Positions 43,880-51,699 of a stretch of DNA of 64,000 nucleotides are shown here, piece by piece (the stretch's first letter is position 1; each line of letters begins with the position of its first letter). Made by a program: the position numbers and the translations under genes. The notes beneath the pieces were generated by a model. That model was not told the DNA's origin. It searched no databases and saw nothing but the letters and a program-made list of their open reading frames with translations. The DNA comes from Paenibacillus_E sp042676385 (GTDB lineage Bacteria > Bacillota > Bacilli > Paenibacillales > NBRC-103111), in the NCBI RefSeq assembly GCF_042676385.1, contig NZ_JBHTHA010000001.1, positions 1 through 64,000 on the forward strand, read 5' to 3'.

Positions 43880-44269
43880 TTAGACAATCAAACTGCCAAT
43901 GGTTAAGGCCATTCCAATGTATACAGCGGCTAACAAAGTACCTACAGCAACATTACCTTGTTTTAATTGATCGGAGAGACGTACGCCTGGTGTCAACCAA
44001 TCGAAAACCCAGTACACTGCGATTAAGCATACATAACCGACAGCGAACCACAGACTCATATGCCAAATGGAGGAATTCGTATACGCGGCAATGGCGAGCA
44101 CGATTGCAGTAGCAACAAATTTGCCTCCCATGGTAATTCCGACTGCTACATTGCCGTTATTGATTTCCTCCATATCCCGGTAGGGCGTCATTAAGCTAAA
44201 CACGTACATACCTGCGAATTGAAGCAATACAATAACTAACAAGCTGATTAATACATTCACGACAATCAC
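43880..44269 (-). CDS. DUF350 membrane protein (YjfL-like)
   Basis: A 129-residue protein with four membrane helices, internally duplicated. The motif N-G-N-V-A-V-G-I occurs near residue 38 and Q-G-N-V-A-V-G-T near residue 104, the repeat seen in DUF350 proteins such as E. coli YjfL. Function is unknown. GTG 44269 is preferred because it overlaps the upstream stop as GTGA and has GGGGGTGG before it; GTG 44278 would add three residues. It is the last gene of a five-gene operon with a glutathionylspermidine-synthase-like enzyme. Confidence 0.82.
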   Translation of the reverse strand: MIVVNVLISLLVIVLLQFAGMYVFSLMTPYRDMEEINNGNVAVGITMGGKFVATAIVLAIAAYTNSSIWHMSLWFAVGYVCLIAVYWVFDWLTPGVRLSDQLKQGNVAVGTLLAAVYIGMALTIGSLIV

Positions 44270-44961
44270 TCTGCCCACCCCCGAAATTTCGCCATCGTTT
44301 GATCATAATTGCTATAATCATGAACTTCCTCGATGACAACCTGAACCTGCTTCTTATCTTTGAACTTCTCATACCGCTCTTCCGCTAACGGCTGTTTAAT
44401 TTTTTGCCCTGTCGGCAAATCCGCTACGGCAAAATATCGGTATTTCCCATCCAACTCCGTTTTATAAACACCCACCAAATTCACTTCGGTTTTAATTTCC
44501 GTTTTCAACTCCGCTAAATCTTTGTCAGCGTCCTCTTTGTTTTTGAACGTTTTGATCGGTTTCCATTGCGAGAGGGTCACATCGTTCTTCCCTTGGCCGT
44601 CCGTTTTCATCGTGGCGTTCATATAGCTCAGGACCCAAACTTGGTCACCGGTAGCAAAATTTTGATCATTTGAAATTCGTTCGTTATTAGGCAGCAGGAT
44701 CATATCGCCGTCCAGCAAATCACCCACTTTAGCTTCCTGTACCTGATAATCCCATGGAACATCGCTGCTGCTTAAATCAGAACTTATTGTCGTCAAATTG
44801 GTTCCATTGCCCGAATAACTACCCGTTCCGCCACTGCTGTTTACTGCCGAGTTCCCCGATATAACCGCCGGCTTCTTATCCGCTGCACTGCTAATGGCCC
44901 AAATGATACCGATCACGATGACAAAACCGGCTGCCATTAGCCAAAAACGTTCTTGTTTCAA
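44266..44961 (-). CDS. Membrane-anchored protein of the ATP-grasp/DUF350 operon
   Basis: A 231-residue protein of unrecognised family. One helix at about 7-24 (LMAAGFVIVIGIIWAIS) anchors it. A Gly/Ser/Asn-rich linker (about 30-65) leads to a soluble domain with DLLDGDMILLPNNERI, TGDQVWVLSYMN and a charged C-terminal half. The layout suggests an exported domain tied to the membrane. The start is TTG, overlapping the previous stop as TTGA, with AGGAGTG upstream. Neighbours are the ATP-grasp gene and DUF350. Confidence 0.75.
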   Translation of the reverse strand: MKQERFWLMAAGFVIVIGIIWAISSAADKKPAVISGNSAVNSSGGTGSYSGNGTNLTTISSDLSSSDVPWDYQVQEAKVGDLLDGDMILLPNNERISNDQNFATGDQVWVLSYMNATMKTDGQGKNDVTLSQWKPIKTFKNKEDADKDLAELKTEIKTEVNLVGVYKTELDGKYRYFAVADLPTGQKIKQPLAEERYEKFKDKKQVQVVIEEVHDYSNYDQTMAKFRGWAE

Positions 44962-46154
44962 GATGATTTCACTCCTATCGCCACAAAATGGCTAGAATTC
45001 CCTGTAATGATCCCGCCTGCTCGCCCTAATAAGCCGCATGGCTCCCCGTTCAAGACGAAAAGACCGGTTAAGAAATGCATCTCTCCATTCGCAAATTGAA
45101 GCTTAGGCAAATCGGCTCGTTGCTGAAAGATTCGATTGAAAAATACACTCGTATCAAAACCAGCCTCGTCCTTTACTTCAAGTTCACCCTTTTCGTTATA
45201 AAGCTCAACGGAGCCACCCTCTCTACCGAACATGGACTTAGAAACATAATCCCGTTCCAGGACAGGCGTATAGTAGGTAGGGAGCATGTAGCGCTCTATT
45301 GCATGATGCTCTTCAATTGTAAAAAAGCTACTAAATCTCTCATGTAAATTCCAAATGATTGCTTGCAGGCCCTTTGATTGCAAAATAACCGCATGGAGCG
45401 GATTAAATAACTCCACATAACCCTCTTCAATCGAATAGGCGAACGCTTCGCCTCCGTCATCGATTCCCATCCATTCTTTCGGATATAAGGCGAACATCCT
45501 TTTAATCGTTCTTTGCTCGCCGACCCGTACAACGCCTTCGTCTATCCATAAATCGAGGCAATCTATGCAGGTAATGTCTCTTTCGCTATGCGCAACCAAT
45601 GCGTCTATGGTGCCCGTATCTTCGGCATGCCTGCCATATGCGGTGCATGCTGCATAATCCGGCGCTTCTACTTCCCATGCACGGCGTATCCTTTCCTTCA
45701 TTGCACGGTTCGGAGATTCCACATCAAACTGTTCACAGAGCCATGGCGTCGCGATTGATGCCTCCACATAACCTGTCGGCGTATCTGCGTTCAGCTCCAG
45801 CATTTTGATACTACCTTCTTGATTCACGGCAAAATCAAACCGCGCATACCTGCTGATGAATCCGGGAGCATTCATCTCCAATCGATCGAGCCCATCCCAG
45901 AGCACTTCGGGAATCGATAACTGTGCATAGACATCTCTGCGTCCCTGCACGAAGCGCGCGGCTTTATCAAAAATCGTCCACAACATGGCCGCGGCAGCCT
46001 GCAATTCATCATAAGTCGCTTGTTCCATAACAACAAGCTGGTCAATCCAATAGGACTCATCGCCCAGATCCGCCCATGTGAATCCGAGCTCGGTTAATTG
46101 CCGAACACGTTCCTCTCGGTTCTTTGAAGGTATTCCAATGACCTCATACACCAT
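44958..46154 (-). CDS. Glutathionylspermidine-synthase-like ATP-grasp enzyme (YjfC-like)
   Basis: A 398-residue cytoplasmic enzyme of the glutathionylspermidine synthase family (preATP-grasp and ATP-grasp). Marks: RFDFAVNQEGSIKMLELNADTPTGYVEAS with the E-x-N metal residues, DDGGEAFAYSIEEGYVELFNP, YYTPVLERDYVSKSMFGREGGSVEL and a C-terminal GIITGNSSHFVAIG. The family makes amide bonds between a carboxylate and an amine. Glutathione and glutathionylspermidine are not expected in this kind of bacterium, so the substrates are likely different. It sits in a five-gene operon with DUF350. It starts three bases after the upstream gene ends. Confidence 0.88.
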   Translation of the reverse strand: MVYEVIGIPSKNREERVRQLTELGFTWADLGDESYWIDQLVVMEQATYDELQAAAAMLWTIFDKAARFVQGRRDVYAQLSIPEVLWDGLDRLEMNAPGFISRYARFDFAVNQEGSIKMLELNADTPTGYVEASIATPWLCEQFDVESPNRAMKERIRRAWEVEAPDYAACTAYGRHAEDTGTIDALVAHSERDITCIDCLDLWIDEGVVRVGEQRTIKRMFALYPKEWMGIDDGGEAFAYSIEEGYVELFNPLHAVILQSKGLQAIIWNLHERFSSFFTIEEHHAIERYMLPTYYTPVLERDYVSKSMFGREGGSVELYNEKGELEVKDEAGFDTSVFFNRIFQQRADLPKLQFANGEMHFLTGLFVLNGEPCGLLGRAGGIITGNSSHFVAIGVKSS

Positions 46155-46157
46155 GAT

Positions 46158-46862
46158 TTAACCACCCGAACTGGAGCTGGAAGAGGAGCTGAATCCGCTC
46201 GACTTGCCGCCAATACTCCCGCTCGAAGTTGAAGTGGATTTTGAGCTGGAGCTGGAACCGGAGCTTATACTTGAACTGCTGCTTGAAGAACTTCTTGAAG
46301 TGCCTGTTGTTGTGCTCGCAGACGATTTGTTGGTAGTAAAGCTGCCCGTACCGCTTGATGTAGTCGGAGACTTTGTCACGGATCGATTGGAAAATGAAGT
46401 CCCTTGATACGTTTTGGTGACATAAGGTGTGTTGGATCGATATTGATAAGAGGGATGACTGCTCACCCAACTGCTCGAAGAATAAGGACTTCCTGAATTA
46501 AAAATTAGATGATATAAGAGCAAATCATCCCAGCCGAATCCACCGCCATATCCGTGATTTACGATTATGGGTGCAGTGCCCCCTCCGGTACTAACTGAGC
46601 TAGTTCCTGATGTCGGTGTCTGTGAAGGGGATGGCGATGCCATCCCTTCTTTTTCTGCAGCTTGAATCGGCAGGCTCCAATCAACTTCAGGATTGAAATA
46701 TGTTTTCACCTCTTCTGATGACCATTCAACCAGCTTTGGAACACCTGCAGACGGCGAACTGCTCGGGCTCGTGTTCTCAGCAAAACCAAGAGGAATTAGT
46801 AAAAGTTGGCTTGCTATGATGATCCCGAGTGAAGCCGATAAGACTTTTAGCGGTCGTTTCAA
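46158..46862 (-). CDS. Exported Ser-rich protein of the ATP-grasp operon
   Basis: A 234-residue protein with a cleavable signal peptide (about 1-28, LLLIPLGFAENT). The middle holds an ordered-looking stretch GGGFGWDDLLLYHLIFNSG and YRSNTPYVTKTYQGTSFSNRS. The last 80 residues are almost only Ser, Thr, Gly and Lys. Such tails are found on surface-exposed or modified proteins. The start is TTG, overlapping the upstream stop as TTGA. It lies between the 73-residue gene and the ATP-grasp gene. No named family is recognised. Confidence 0.75.
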   Translation of the reverse strand: MKRPLKVLSASLGIIIASQLLLIPLGFAENTSPSSSPSAGVPKLVEWSSEEVKTYFNPEVDWSLPIQAAEKEGMASPSPSQTPTSGTSSVSTGGGTAPIIVNHGYGGGFGWDDLLLYHLIFNSGSPYSSSSWVSSHPSYQYRSNTPYVTKTYQGTSFSNRSVTKSPTTSSGTGSFTTNKSSASTTTGTSRSSSSSSSSISSGSSSSSKSTSTSSGSIGGKSSGFSSSSSSSSGG

Positions 46863-47080
46863 TGTCCGCTCCCTCCCCCGTGACCTCCGGCGGTAATGAG
46901 GAGCAATTCAAAAACGTTTTCGTCCAAATTCAGTCTTCCTTCGATCATTTCATATTCATTCCCGCCCACGAGTACATAGTTAGCTGCATCAAGTGCCATT
47001 ATAAGCTTCTCATCCCACGGACGTTCACTAATTTTCCGCAATTGTCCGTCAGCCATCTTTTCCATTAAAACGATATTCAT
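46859..47080 (-). CDS. Small protein, first gene of the ATP-grasp operon
   Basis: A 73-residue protein of unknown function, acidic, with no signal peptide or helix. It has a GNEYEMIEGRLNLDENVFELLLI segment and a Gly/His-rich tail (GGHGGGSGH) that could bind metal. ATG 47080 is chosen because AAGGAGG lies seven bases upstream; the open frame extends to 47245 but runs back into the terminator of the NlpC/P60 gene. Its stop overlaps the next gene by four bases. Confidence 0.7.
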   Translation of the reverse strand: MNIVLMEKMADGQLRKISERPWDEKLIMALDAANYVLVGGNEYEMIEGRLNLDENVFELLLITAGGHGGGSGH

Positions 47081-47152
47081 GGTCTTGCCTCCTTCATCAT
47101 TCCAACTATACATATGTAAAACGCACCAGACGGTGTTTTGTTTCAAATTTAA

Positions 47153-47181
47153 TAAAAAAAGCCTATCGCTTGGATAGACTT
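47153..47181 (-). terminator. Terminator of the NlpC/P60 gene
   Basis: On the minus strand AAGTCTATC and GATAGGCTT pair (one G-U) around five bases, followed by a run of seven T residues. Confidence 0.8.
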
Positions 47182-47202
47182 TCGCTTTGAAGCTATATGA
47201 AG

Positions 47203-48303
47203 TTAGGAGACAATCCTTCTGGCACTCAGAAAATTTCTTTTCCAATAGGGTTTATCAATGTTCGTAATTCGTACGACGGGAGGCAATGCATTCAGCATCT
47301 GCATGTTACCGATATATATGCCCACATGCCCAACGGTATTGTTGCTTTTAAATCTGCCTGGCACTCTAAAAAATAACAGATCCCCCTTACGCAAGTTATT
47401 ACGACTTACGAGCGTACCCATCGATGCTTGCTGACGAGCAACCCTAGGAAGGCTGACTCCATATTTGCCGAAGAGATATTGAGTATAGGTAGAACAGTCG
47501 AATTTGCCTGTTTGGGGATAAGGGCCCGTGCCAAATACGTATGGAACGCCAAGGTATTGCTTCCCTTTGCTGATGAGCCCGTTCACATCAATGTTTTTCA
47601 ATACAGGCATATCTTCTTCTCTTGCACTTGGCGACCAAACCTGCAAATCATCTGTGTTTGAGCTTCTACCCGAAACCGGGTTCACTGTTCCTTCCCCGCC
47701 TTTGAACGGATCGGTTGGATCGTTGCCGAAATTAAGCTCAGCCGTCATGCCGTTTGGGTCGGGATCATCCTCATTTTCAATCGTCATGATTGAAGACGGG
47801 TGAATGAGTAGCTGCCCATCCTTTAAGCTATACGCCATATCTTCCTGGAACAGATCGGCCAAAGCTGAAGTTGGAATATAAGCGGTATCCCCTTCTTTGA
47901 CAAACGGCTGCTTGACCTGGATTTCATGGCCTTCCTTGCTAGCTTTGGTTGAGTTCATGATTAATTCATAGTTTGCATCGTTGTCTCCGATCTTTAACTT
48001 ATCATTATCCCATCCGGATTGAAACTTTAGAATTCGAATGAGATCGTTAGCCGAGACATAATTGATGTTCCCTATCGCTTTTACAGGTAAAACTGCATTG
48101 TCTGTACTCAGCATGTTTATGCCTTGCCCATCATGAGCCATGCTATGTGTCAAATTGCTGCCGCTAATCCCTTGCTGCTGTACAGAAGGCGTTGCTGTTG
48201 GCGCCGAACTTTTGGGAATGGCTTGGTTGCTTCCACACCCTGCCGTTGTTGCCAGGATTACGACCATACTTCCCATTGCTGTAGCTTTTAACTTATTCCA
48301 CAT
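47203..48303 (-). CDS. NlpC/P60 lipoprotein, cell-wall peptidase
   Basis: A 366-residue exported lipoprotein: lipobox LATTAGC with Cys23. Residues 60-170 resemble a copper-amine-oxidase N-terminal-like or SH3-type domain (PVKAIGNINYVSANDLIRIL, GDTAYIPTSALADLF). Residues 240-360 form an NlpC/P60 domain with Cys270 (FDCSTYTQYLF), His326 (GHVGIYIG) and Asn338 in the third position. It should cut stem peptides of peptidoglycan. AAAGGAGAAG precedes the ATG. It is upstream of the ATP-grasp operon but separated by its own terminator. Confidence 0.88.
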   Translation of the reverse strand: MWNKLKATAMGSMVVILATTAGCGSNQAIPKSSAPTATPSVQQQGISGSNLTHSMAHDGQGINMLSTDNAVLPVKAIGNINYVSANDLIRILKFQSGWDNDKLKIGDNDANYELIMNSTKASKEGHEIQVKQPFVKEGDTAYIPTSALADLFQEDMAYSLKDGQLLIHPSSIMTIENEDDPDPNGMTAELNFGNDPTDPFKGGEGTVNPVSGRSSNTDDLQVWSPSAREEDMPVLKNIDVNGLISKGKQYLGVPYVFGTGPYPQTGKFDCSTYTQYLFGKYGVSLPRVARQQASMGTLVSRNNLRKGDLLFFRVPGRFKSNNTVGHVGIYIGNMQMLNALPPVVRITNIDKPYWKRNFLSARRIVS

Positions 48304-48486
48304 GGATTCTCTTCTCCTTTGAGGACGTGTTATTATCCTTCTTAGAGTGAGACAAGTATGTTACAAATATGCATTCCGATGTGGATATAATCTACTCATG
48401 GCTCCTTTAGTTCATTCGTCTTTTAGTAGCTCAATATGTTATGATTGCTTATAAAATATAACTCAAATAAGGGTGGTTGAACTCGT

Positions 48487-48759
48487 ATGATTAACAATCT
48501 AAAGCCCTCAGTTTTACCGCTTTATGCCATCATTTTCGGGTTAGTCGCTGTGTTTCTAAATTTATTTTTAATCCCTATTCCTATTGGGTTTCTTTTTGGG
48601 GTTACAGCATTTATCTGCGGATTCATCAGCTATATTCGCTATGGAAAATGGTACGGATTTCTTTTGTCATTGATTTCATTTTTGCTGATCCTGCTCTGGA
48701 TTTGCAGTATCGTAGTCCCGATTTGGGTAGACCCTACCTTACAAATTAAATGGAAATAA
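48487..48759 (+). CDS. Small three-helix membrane protein
   Basis: A 90-residue hydrophobic protein with helices at about 9-28, 31-48 and 56-78. The short linker IRYGKWYG between helices 2 and 3 is basic and aromatic. AAGGGTGG precedes the ATG. It ends directly against the convergent gene at 48760. No family is recognised with confidence. Confidence 0.7.
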   Translation: MINNLKPSVLPLYAIIFGLVAVFLNLFLIPIPIGFLFGVTAFICGFISYIRYGKWYGFLLSLISFLLILLWICSIVVPIWVDPTLQIKWK

Positions 48760-49263
48760 TTAAGATTTAAATAAACCGATGACCCACTTCGCAAAGTCGA
48801 GCGTTATCGGGATCAAGCCAAATCCGTGATTCCCTATGGCTACAAGTCCATATACGGTTTCGCCAATACCAACGACACCTAATGCCGTTTTACCTATGGC
48901 AACCACCCCTAATACAAGCTGTCCAATCGCAACGGCTCCAGCCGAGAACCAGCTCGAAATCGCCACTGCTCCACCGGCTATATAAGTGGCCATGGCAACA
49001 GCCCCAAGTGAGAGCAACCAACTTATCGCTACAGCGCCAACAGAGAATATGCCGATACTCACTGCTCCGATTGAAACAATGCCGATGGCGATATCGCCGA
49101 CAGCGATGAGTCCAACAGCTACTCGACTTGAACCCAATCTTTTGCCACCTCCGGTACGGATATTAATAATGGGCATCGAAGGAGATGGCCATTGGTAATC
49201 AATCTCCCGCATATTCCAGCCTCGACTCTCCCACATGCCATTGAACCATCTTTCGCTTCCCAT
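48760..49263 (-). CDS. Protein with A-[VI]-G five-residue repeats
   Basis: A 167-residue protein. From about residue 45 to 150 it repeats a short [AS]-[VI]-G-x-x unit (AVGLIAVGDIAIGIVSIGAV and onward), with Gly every five residues for long stretches. The hydrophobic register would suit a beta-solenoid or a Gly-rich membrane sheet. The N-terminal 40 residues are polar and carry two Trp. No catalytic motif is seen. GCGAGGGAACGAA precedes the ATG. Convergent with the small membrane protein at 48487. Confidence 0.7.
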   Translation of the reverse strand: MGSERWFNGMWESRGWNMREIDYQWPSPSMPIINIRTGGGKRLGSSRVAVGLIAVGDIAIGIVSIGAVSIGIFSVGAVAISWLLSLGAVAMATYIAGGAVAISSWFSAGAVAIGQLVLGVVAIGKTALGVVGIGETVYGLVAIGNHGFGLIPITLDFAKWVIGLFKS

Positions 49264-49486
49264 TTCGTTCCCTCGCTTCTAAGCCATCTTATTTCCGGCG
49301 TTCTTTAGTTAAGCATAGCATGACTGCCAGGCTTGCAAAACAGTCTTAGGAAGGCTTGGAACTCGGTCTCAGGACGGATACAAAGTTATCCAGTGGTCCC
49401 CTCAGATAAACCTGTCCGATGGCCATGTCCTTATCTAAAGCCGTACGTTTAGGAACGAACTTGTCTTTTTTCAATCCGCCATCTTC

Positions 49487-49562
49487 TCGTCTGCAAAGAT
49501 AAAAAATATCGTTAGAGCCACGATTGCAGTATCCCCACATGTCTGTTACGATGATAACCATC
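49487..49562. repeat. 76-bp direct repeat, copy A
   Basis: Starts TCGTCT, contains ATCGTTAGAG and CACGA, and ends TTACGATG-x6-CATC. ATCGTTA near the left and TTACGAT near the right can pair, so the unit folds as an imperfect hairpin. It matches copy B at 49601 over its whole length. Confidence 0.6.
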
Positions 49563-49600
49563 TTTTCAGCTTCGCTAAGCATACACAACTGCTTTTTTTC

Positions 49601-49676
49601 TCGTCTATAAGCATCAAAAACATCGTTAGAGACACGACTTCATTTCCCCCTCGCCACTGTAACGATGGAAAACATC
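49601..49676. repeat. 76-bp direct repeat, copy B
   Basis: The same pattern as copy A (TCGTCT, then ATCGTTAGAG, CACGA and TAACGATG-x6-CATC) in the same orientation 114 bases later. The centre is the least conserved part. Confidence 0.6.
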
Positions 49677-49772
49677 TTTCCAGGTGTGCACTTGCTGTTT
49701 GTTGTTGTGCCCTTTGCAAAGTGAACCCATGATCCCTTGAATAAGCGTTTTAGTACGTTTGGCCCCTACACG

Positions 49773-49802
49773 AAAAAAACAAGACCCCTAGGAGGAGTCT
49801 TG
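49773..49802 (-). terminator. Terminator of the suf operon
   Basis: On the minus strand CAAGACTCC and GGGGTCTTG pair with one G-U around five bases, followed by TTTTTTT. It lies 16 bases past the sufB stop. Confidence 0.88.
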
Positions 49803-49817
49803 TCGCTAACTTGCCTA

Positions 49818-51215
49818 TTAACCGATGGAGCCTTCCATCTCGAACTTAATCAGACGGTTCATCTCAACGGCATATTCCATTGGAAGTTCTTTAGTAAATG
49901 GCTCGATAAAGCCCATAACGATCATTTGAGTCGCTTCAGCTTCAGTCAGACCACGGCTCATGAGGTAGAACAACTGATCCTCAGATACTTTGGATACTGT
50001 CGCTTCGTGTTCCAGCGTAATGTTATCGTTCATGATTTCGTTGTAAGGAATAGTATCGGAAGTTGACTCGTTATCCAAAATCAAAGTATCACATTTGATA
50101 TTTGCTTTGGAACCTTGGGAGTTGCGTCCAAAGGAAGCCAAACCACGGTACGTTACTTTGCCGCCATGCTTCGAAATCGATTTGGATACGATTGTAGATG
50201 TCGTGTCCGGCGCCAGATGCGTCATCTTCGCACCTGCGTCTTGATGCTGTCCTTTACCCGCTACCGCGATGGAAAGAACCATACCTTTAGCGCCGCGGCC
50301 TTTGAGTACAACAGCCGGGTATTTCATCGTCAGCTTGGAACCGATGTTGCCATCGACCCATTCCATTGTTGCATTCTCTTCTGCAACCGCACGTTTGGTA
50401 ACGAGGTTGTAGATGTTAGGCGCCCAGTTTTGGATCGTTGTATAACGGGCGCGGGAGTTTTTCTTACAAACGATCTCAACGACCGCACTGTGCAAGGAGT
50501 TCGTGCTGTAGATCGGAGCAGTACAGCCCTCTACGTAGTGCACGAAGCTGTCTTCGTCAGTGATAATAAGCGTACGCTCGAATTGACCCATGTTCTCGGA
50601 ATTAATGCGGAAATACGCTTGCAGCGGAATTTCGCATTTTACGCCTTTTGGTACGTAGATAAAGGATCCGCCGGACCATACGGCACTGTTTAACGCAGCG
50701 AATTTGTTATCGCTTGGTGGAATAACTGTTCCGAAATATTCCTTGAACAGCTCAGGGTACTCGCGAAGCGCCGTGTCGGTATCCGTAAAGATAACGCCTT
50801 GGTCTTCGAGTTCCTTTTGCATGCTATGATAAACAACTTCGGACTCGTACTGCGCGGATACACCGGCGAGAAACTTTTGCTCCGCTTCCGGAATACCGAG
50901 CTTGTCGAATGTTTCTTTAATTTCCGTAGGAACTTCTTCCCATGTTTTACCTTGCTTCTCGGATGGTTTTACATAGTACTGGATATCGTTGAAATCCAGA
51001 TCGTCCATGTTACCGCCCCAGCGCGGCATAGGCATTTTGAAAAACTGCTCCAGAGACTTCAGACGGAATTCAAGCATCCAATCCGGTTCGCCTTTCATTC
51101 TGGAAATTTCCTCTACGATCTCACGAGTCAAGCCTTTTCCGGACTGGAACACTGCTTTGTGTTCGTCCCTAAAGCCATATTTGTAATCCTCAAGATCGGG
51201 CATTTGTTTGGCCAT
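49818..51215 (-). CDS. sufB: Fe-S scaffold protein SufB
   Basis: A 465-residue subunit of the SufBCD complex that builds iron-sulfur clusters. Marks: YSTNSLHSAVVEIVCKKNSRARYTTIQNW and GRGAKGMVLSIAVAGKGQHQDAGAKM in the beta-helix core, with conserved SFGRNSQGSKANIKCDTL and a C-terminal GLTEAEATQMIVMGFIEPF. It is last in sufCDSUB. AGGAGGAATCAACC precedes the ATG. Confidence 0.96.
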   Translation of the reverse strand: MAKQMPDLEDYKYGFRDEHKAVFQSGKGLTREIVEEISRMKGEPDWMLEFRLKSLEQFFKMPMPRWGGNMDDLDFNDIQYYVKPSEKQGKTWEEVPTEIKETFDKLGIPEAEQKFLAGVSAQYESEVVYHSMQKELEDQGVIFTDTDTALREYPELFKEYFGTVIPPSDNKFAALNSAVWSGGSFIYVPKGVKCEIPLQAYFRINSENMGQFERTLIITDEDSFVHYVEGCTAPIYSTNSLHSAVVEIVCKKNSRARYTTIQNWAPNIYNLVTKRAVAEENATMEWVDGNIGSKLTMKYPAVVLKGRGAKGMVLSIAVAGKGQHQDAGAKMTHLAPDTTSTIVSKSISKHGGKVTYRGLASFGRNSQGSKANIKCDTLILDNESTSDTIPYNEIMNDNITLEHEATVSKVSEDQLFYLMSRGLTEAEATQMIVMGFIEPFTKELPMEYAVEMNRLIKFEMEGSIG

Positions 51216-51267
51216 GGTTGATTCCTCCTAAGAGTTTTGCTTGCAAAACTGTCTTCGTAAGCGTTAC

Positions 51268-51699
51268 TCATTCGTGCTTTTGTGACTGCTCAATCCCTTT
51301 GCGCAGAGCGTTCCAGGCAAGGGTTGCGCATTTGATCCGTGCAGGGAATTTATTAACCCCGGATAATGCCTCTATATCTTCGTATTCAAATTCTACGTTT
51401 TCGCCTTTCATCAGACCGGAGAAGTTCTCGGCCATCTTCAACGCTTCGTCCAGCGTCTTGCCTTTTACGGCATCCGTCATCATGGAAGCGGAAGATAAGC
51501 TGATGGAACAGCCTTCACCAAGAAACTTGGCGTTCTTTACGATGCCATCCTCAACCTGCATTTGCAGCGAAATTTTATCGCCGCAGGTCGGATTGTTAAG
51601 GTCGATGGTCACCGCTTCGTCAGACTCGAATTTCCCGCGGTTGCGTGGATTTTTATAGTGATCCATAATCACTCTGCGGTATAAATCATCCAATTGCAT
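51268..51699 (-). CDS. sufU: SufU sulfur-transfer protein
   Basis: A 143-residue zinc protein that accepts sulfur from SufS. The zinc ligands are C39 and D41 (NPTCGDKI), C64 (EGCSIS) and C124 (RIKCATLAW). AAAGGAG lies ten bases before the ATG. It overlaps the 3' end of sufS by 14 bases. A 19-residue insert between the second and third Cys is usual for SufU against IscU. Confidence 0.95.
   Translation of the reverse strand: MQLDDLYRRVIMDHYKNPRNRGKFESDEAVTIDLNNPTCGDKISLQMQVEDGIVKNAKFLGEGCSISLSSASMMTDAVKGKTLDEALKMAENFSGLMKGENVEFEYEDIEALSGVNKFPARIKCATLAWNALRKGIEQSQKHE

Larger units (their letters stand above)
49264..49772. other. Gene-free stretch with two 76-bp repeats
   Basis: About 510 bases between the repeat-protein start and the suf terminator. 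The one open frame (49346-49588, minus) covers the first repeat and has no ribosome site or family pattern, so I do not call it. The main content is two direct repeats given separately. Confidence 0.5.

Noticed and set aside
49346..49588. 80-codon open frame on the minus strand
   Set aside because: It runs through one of the 76-bp repeats and has no ribosome site or family match.
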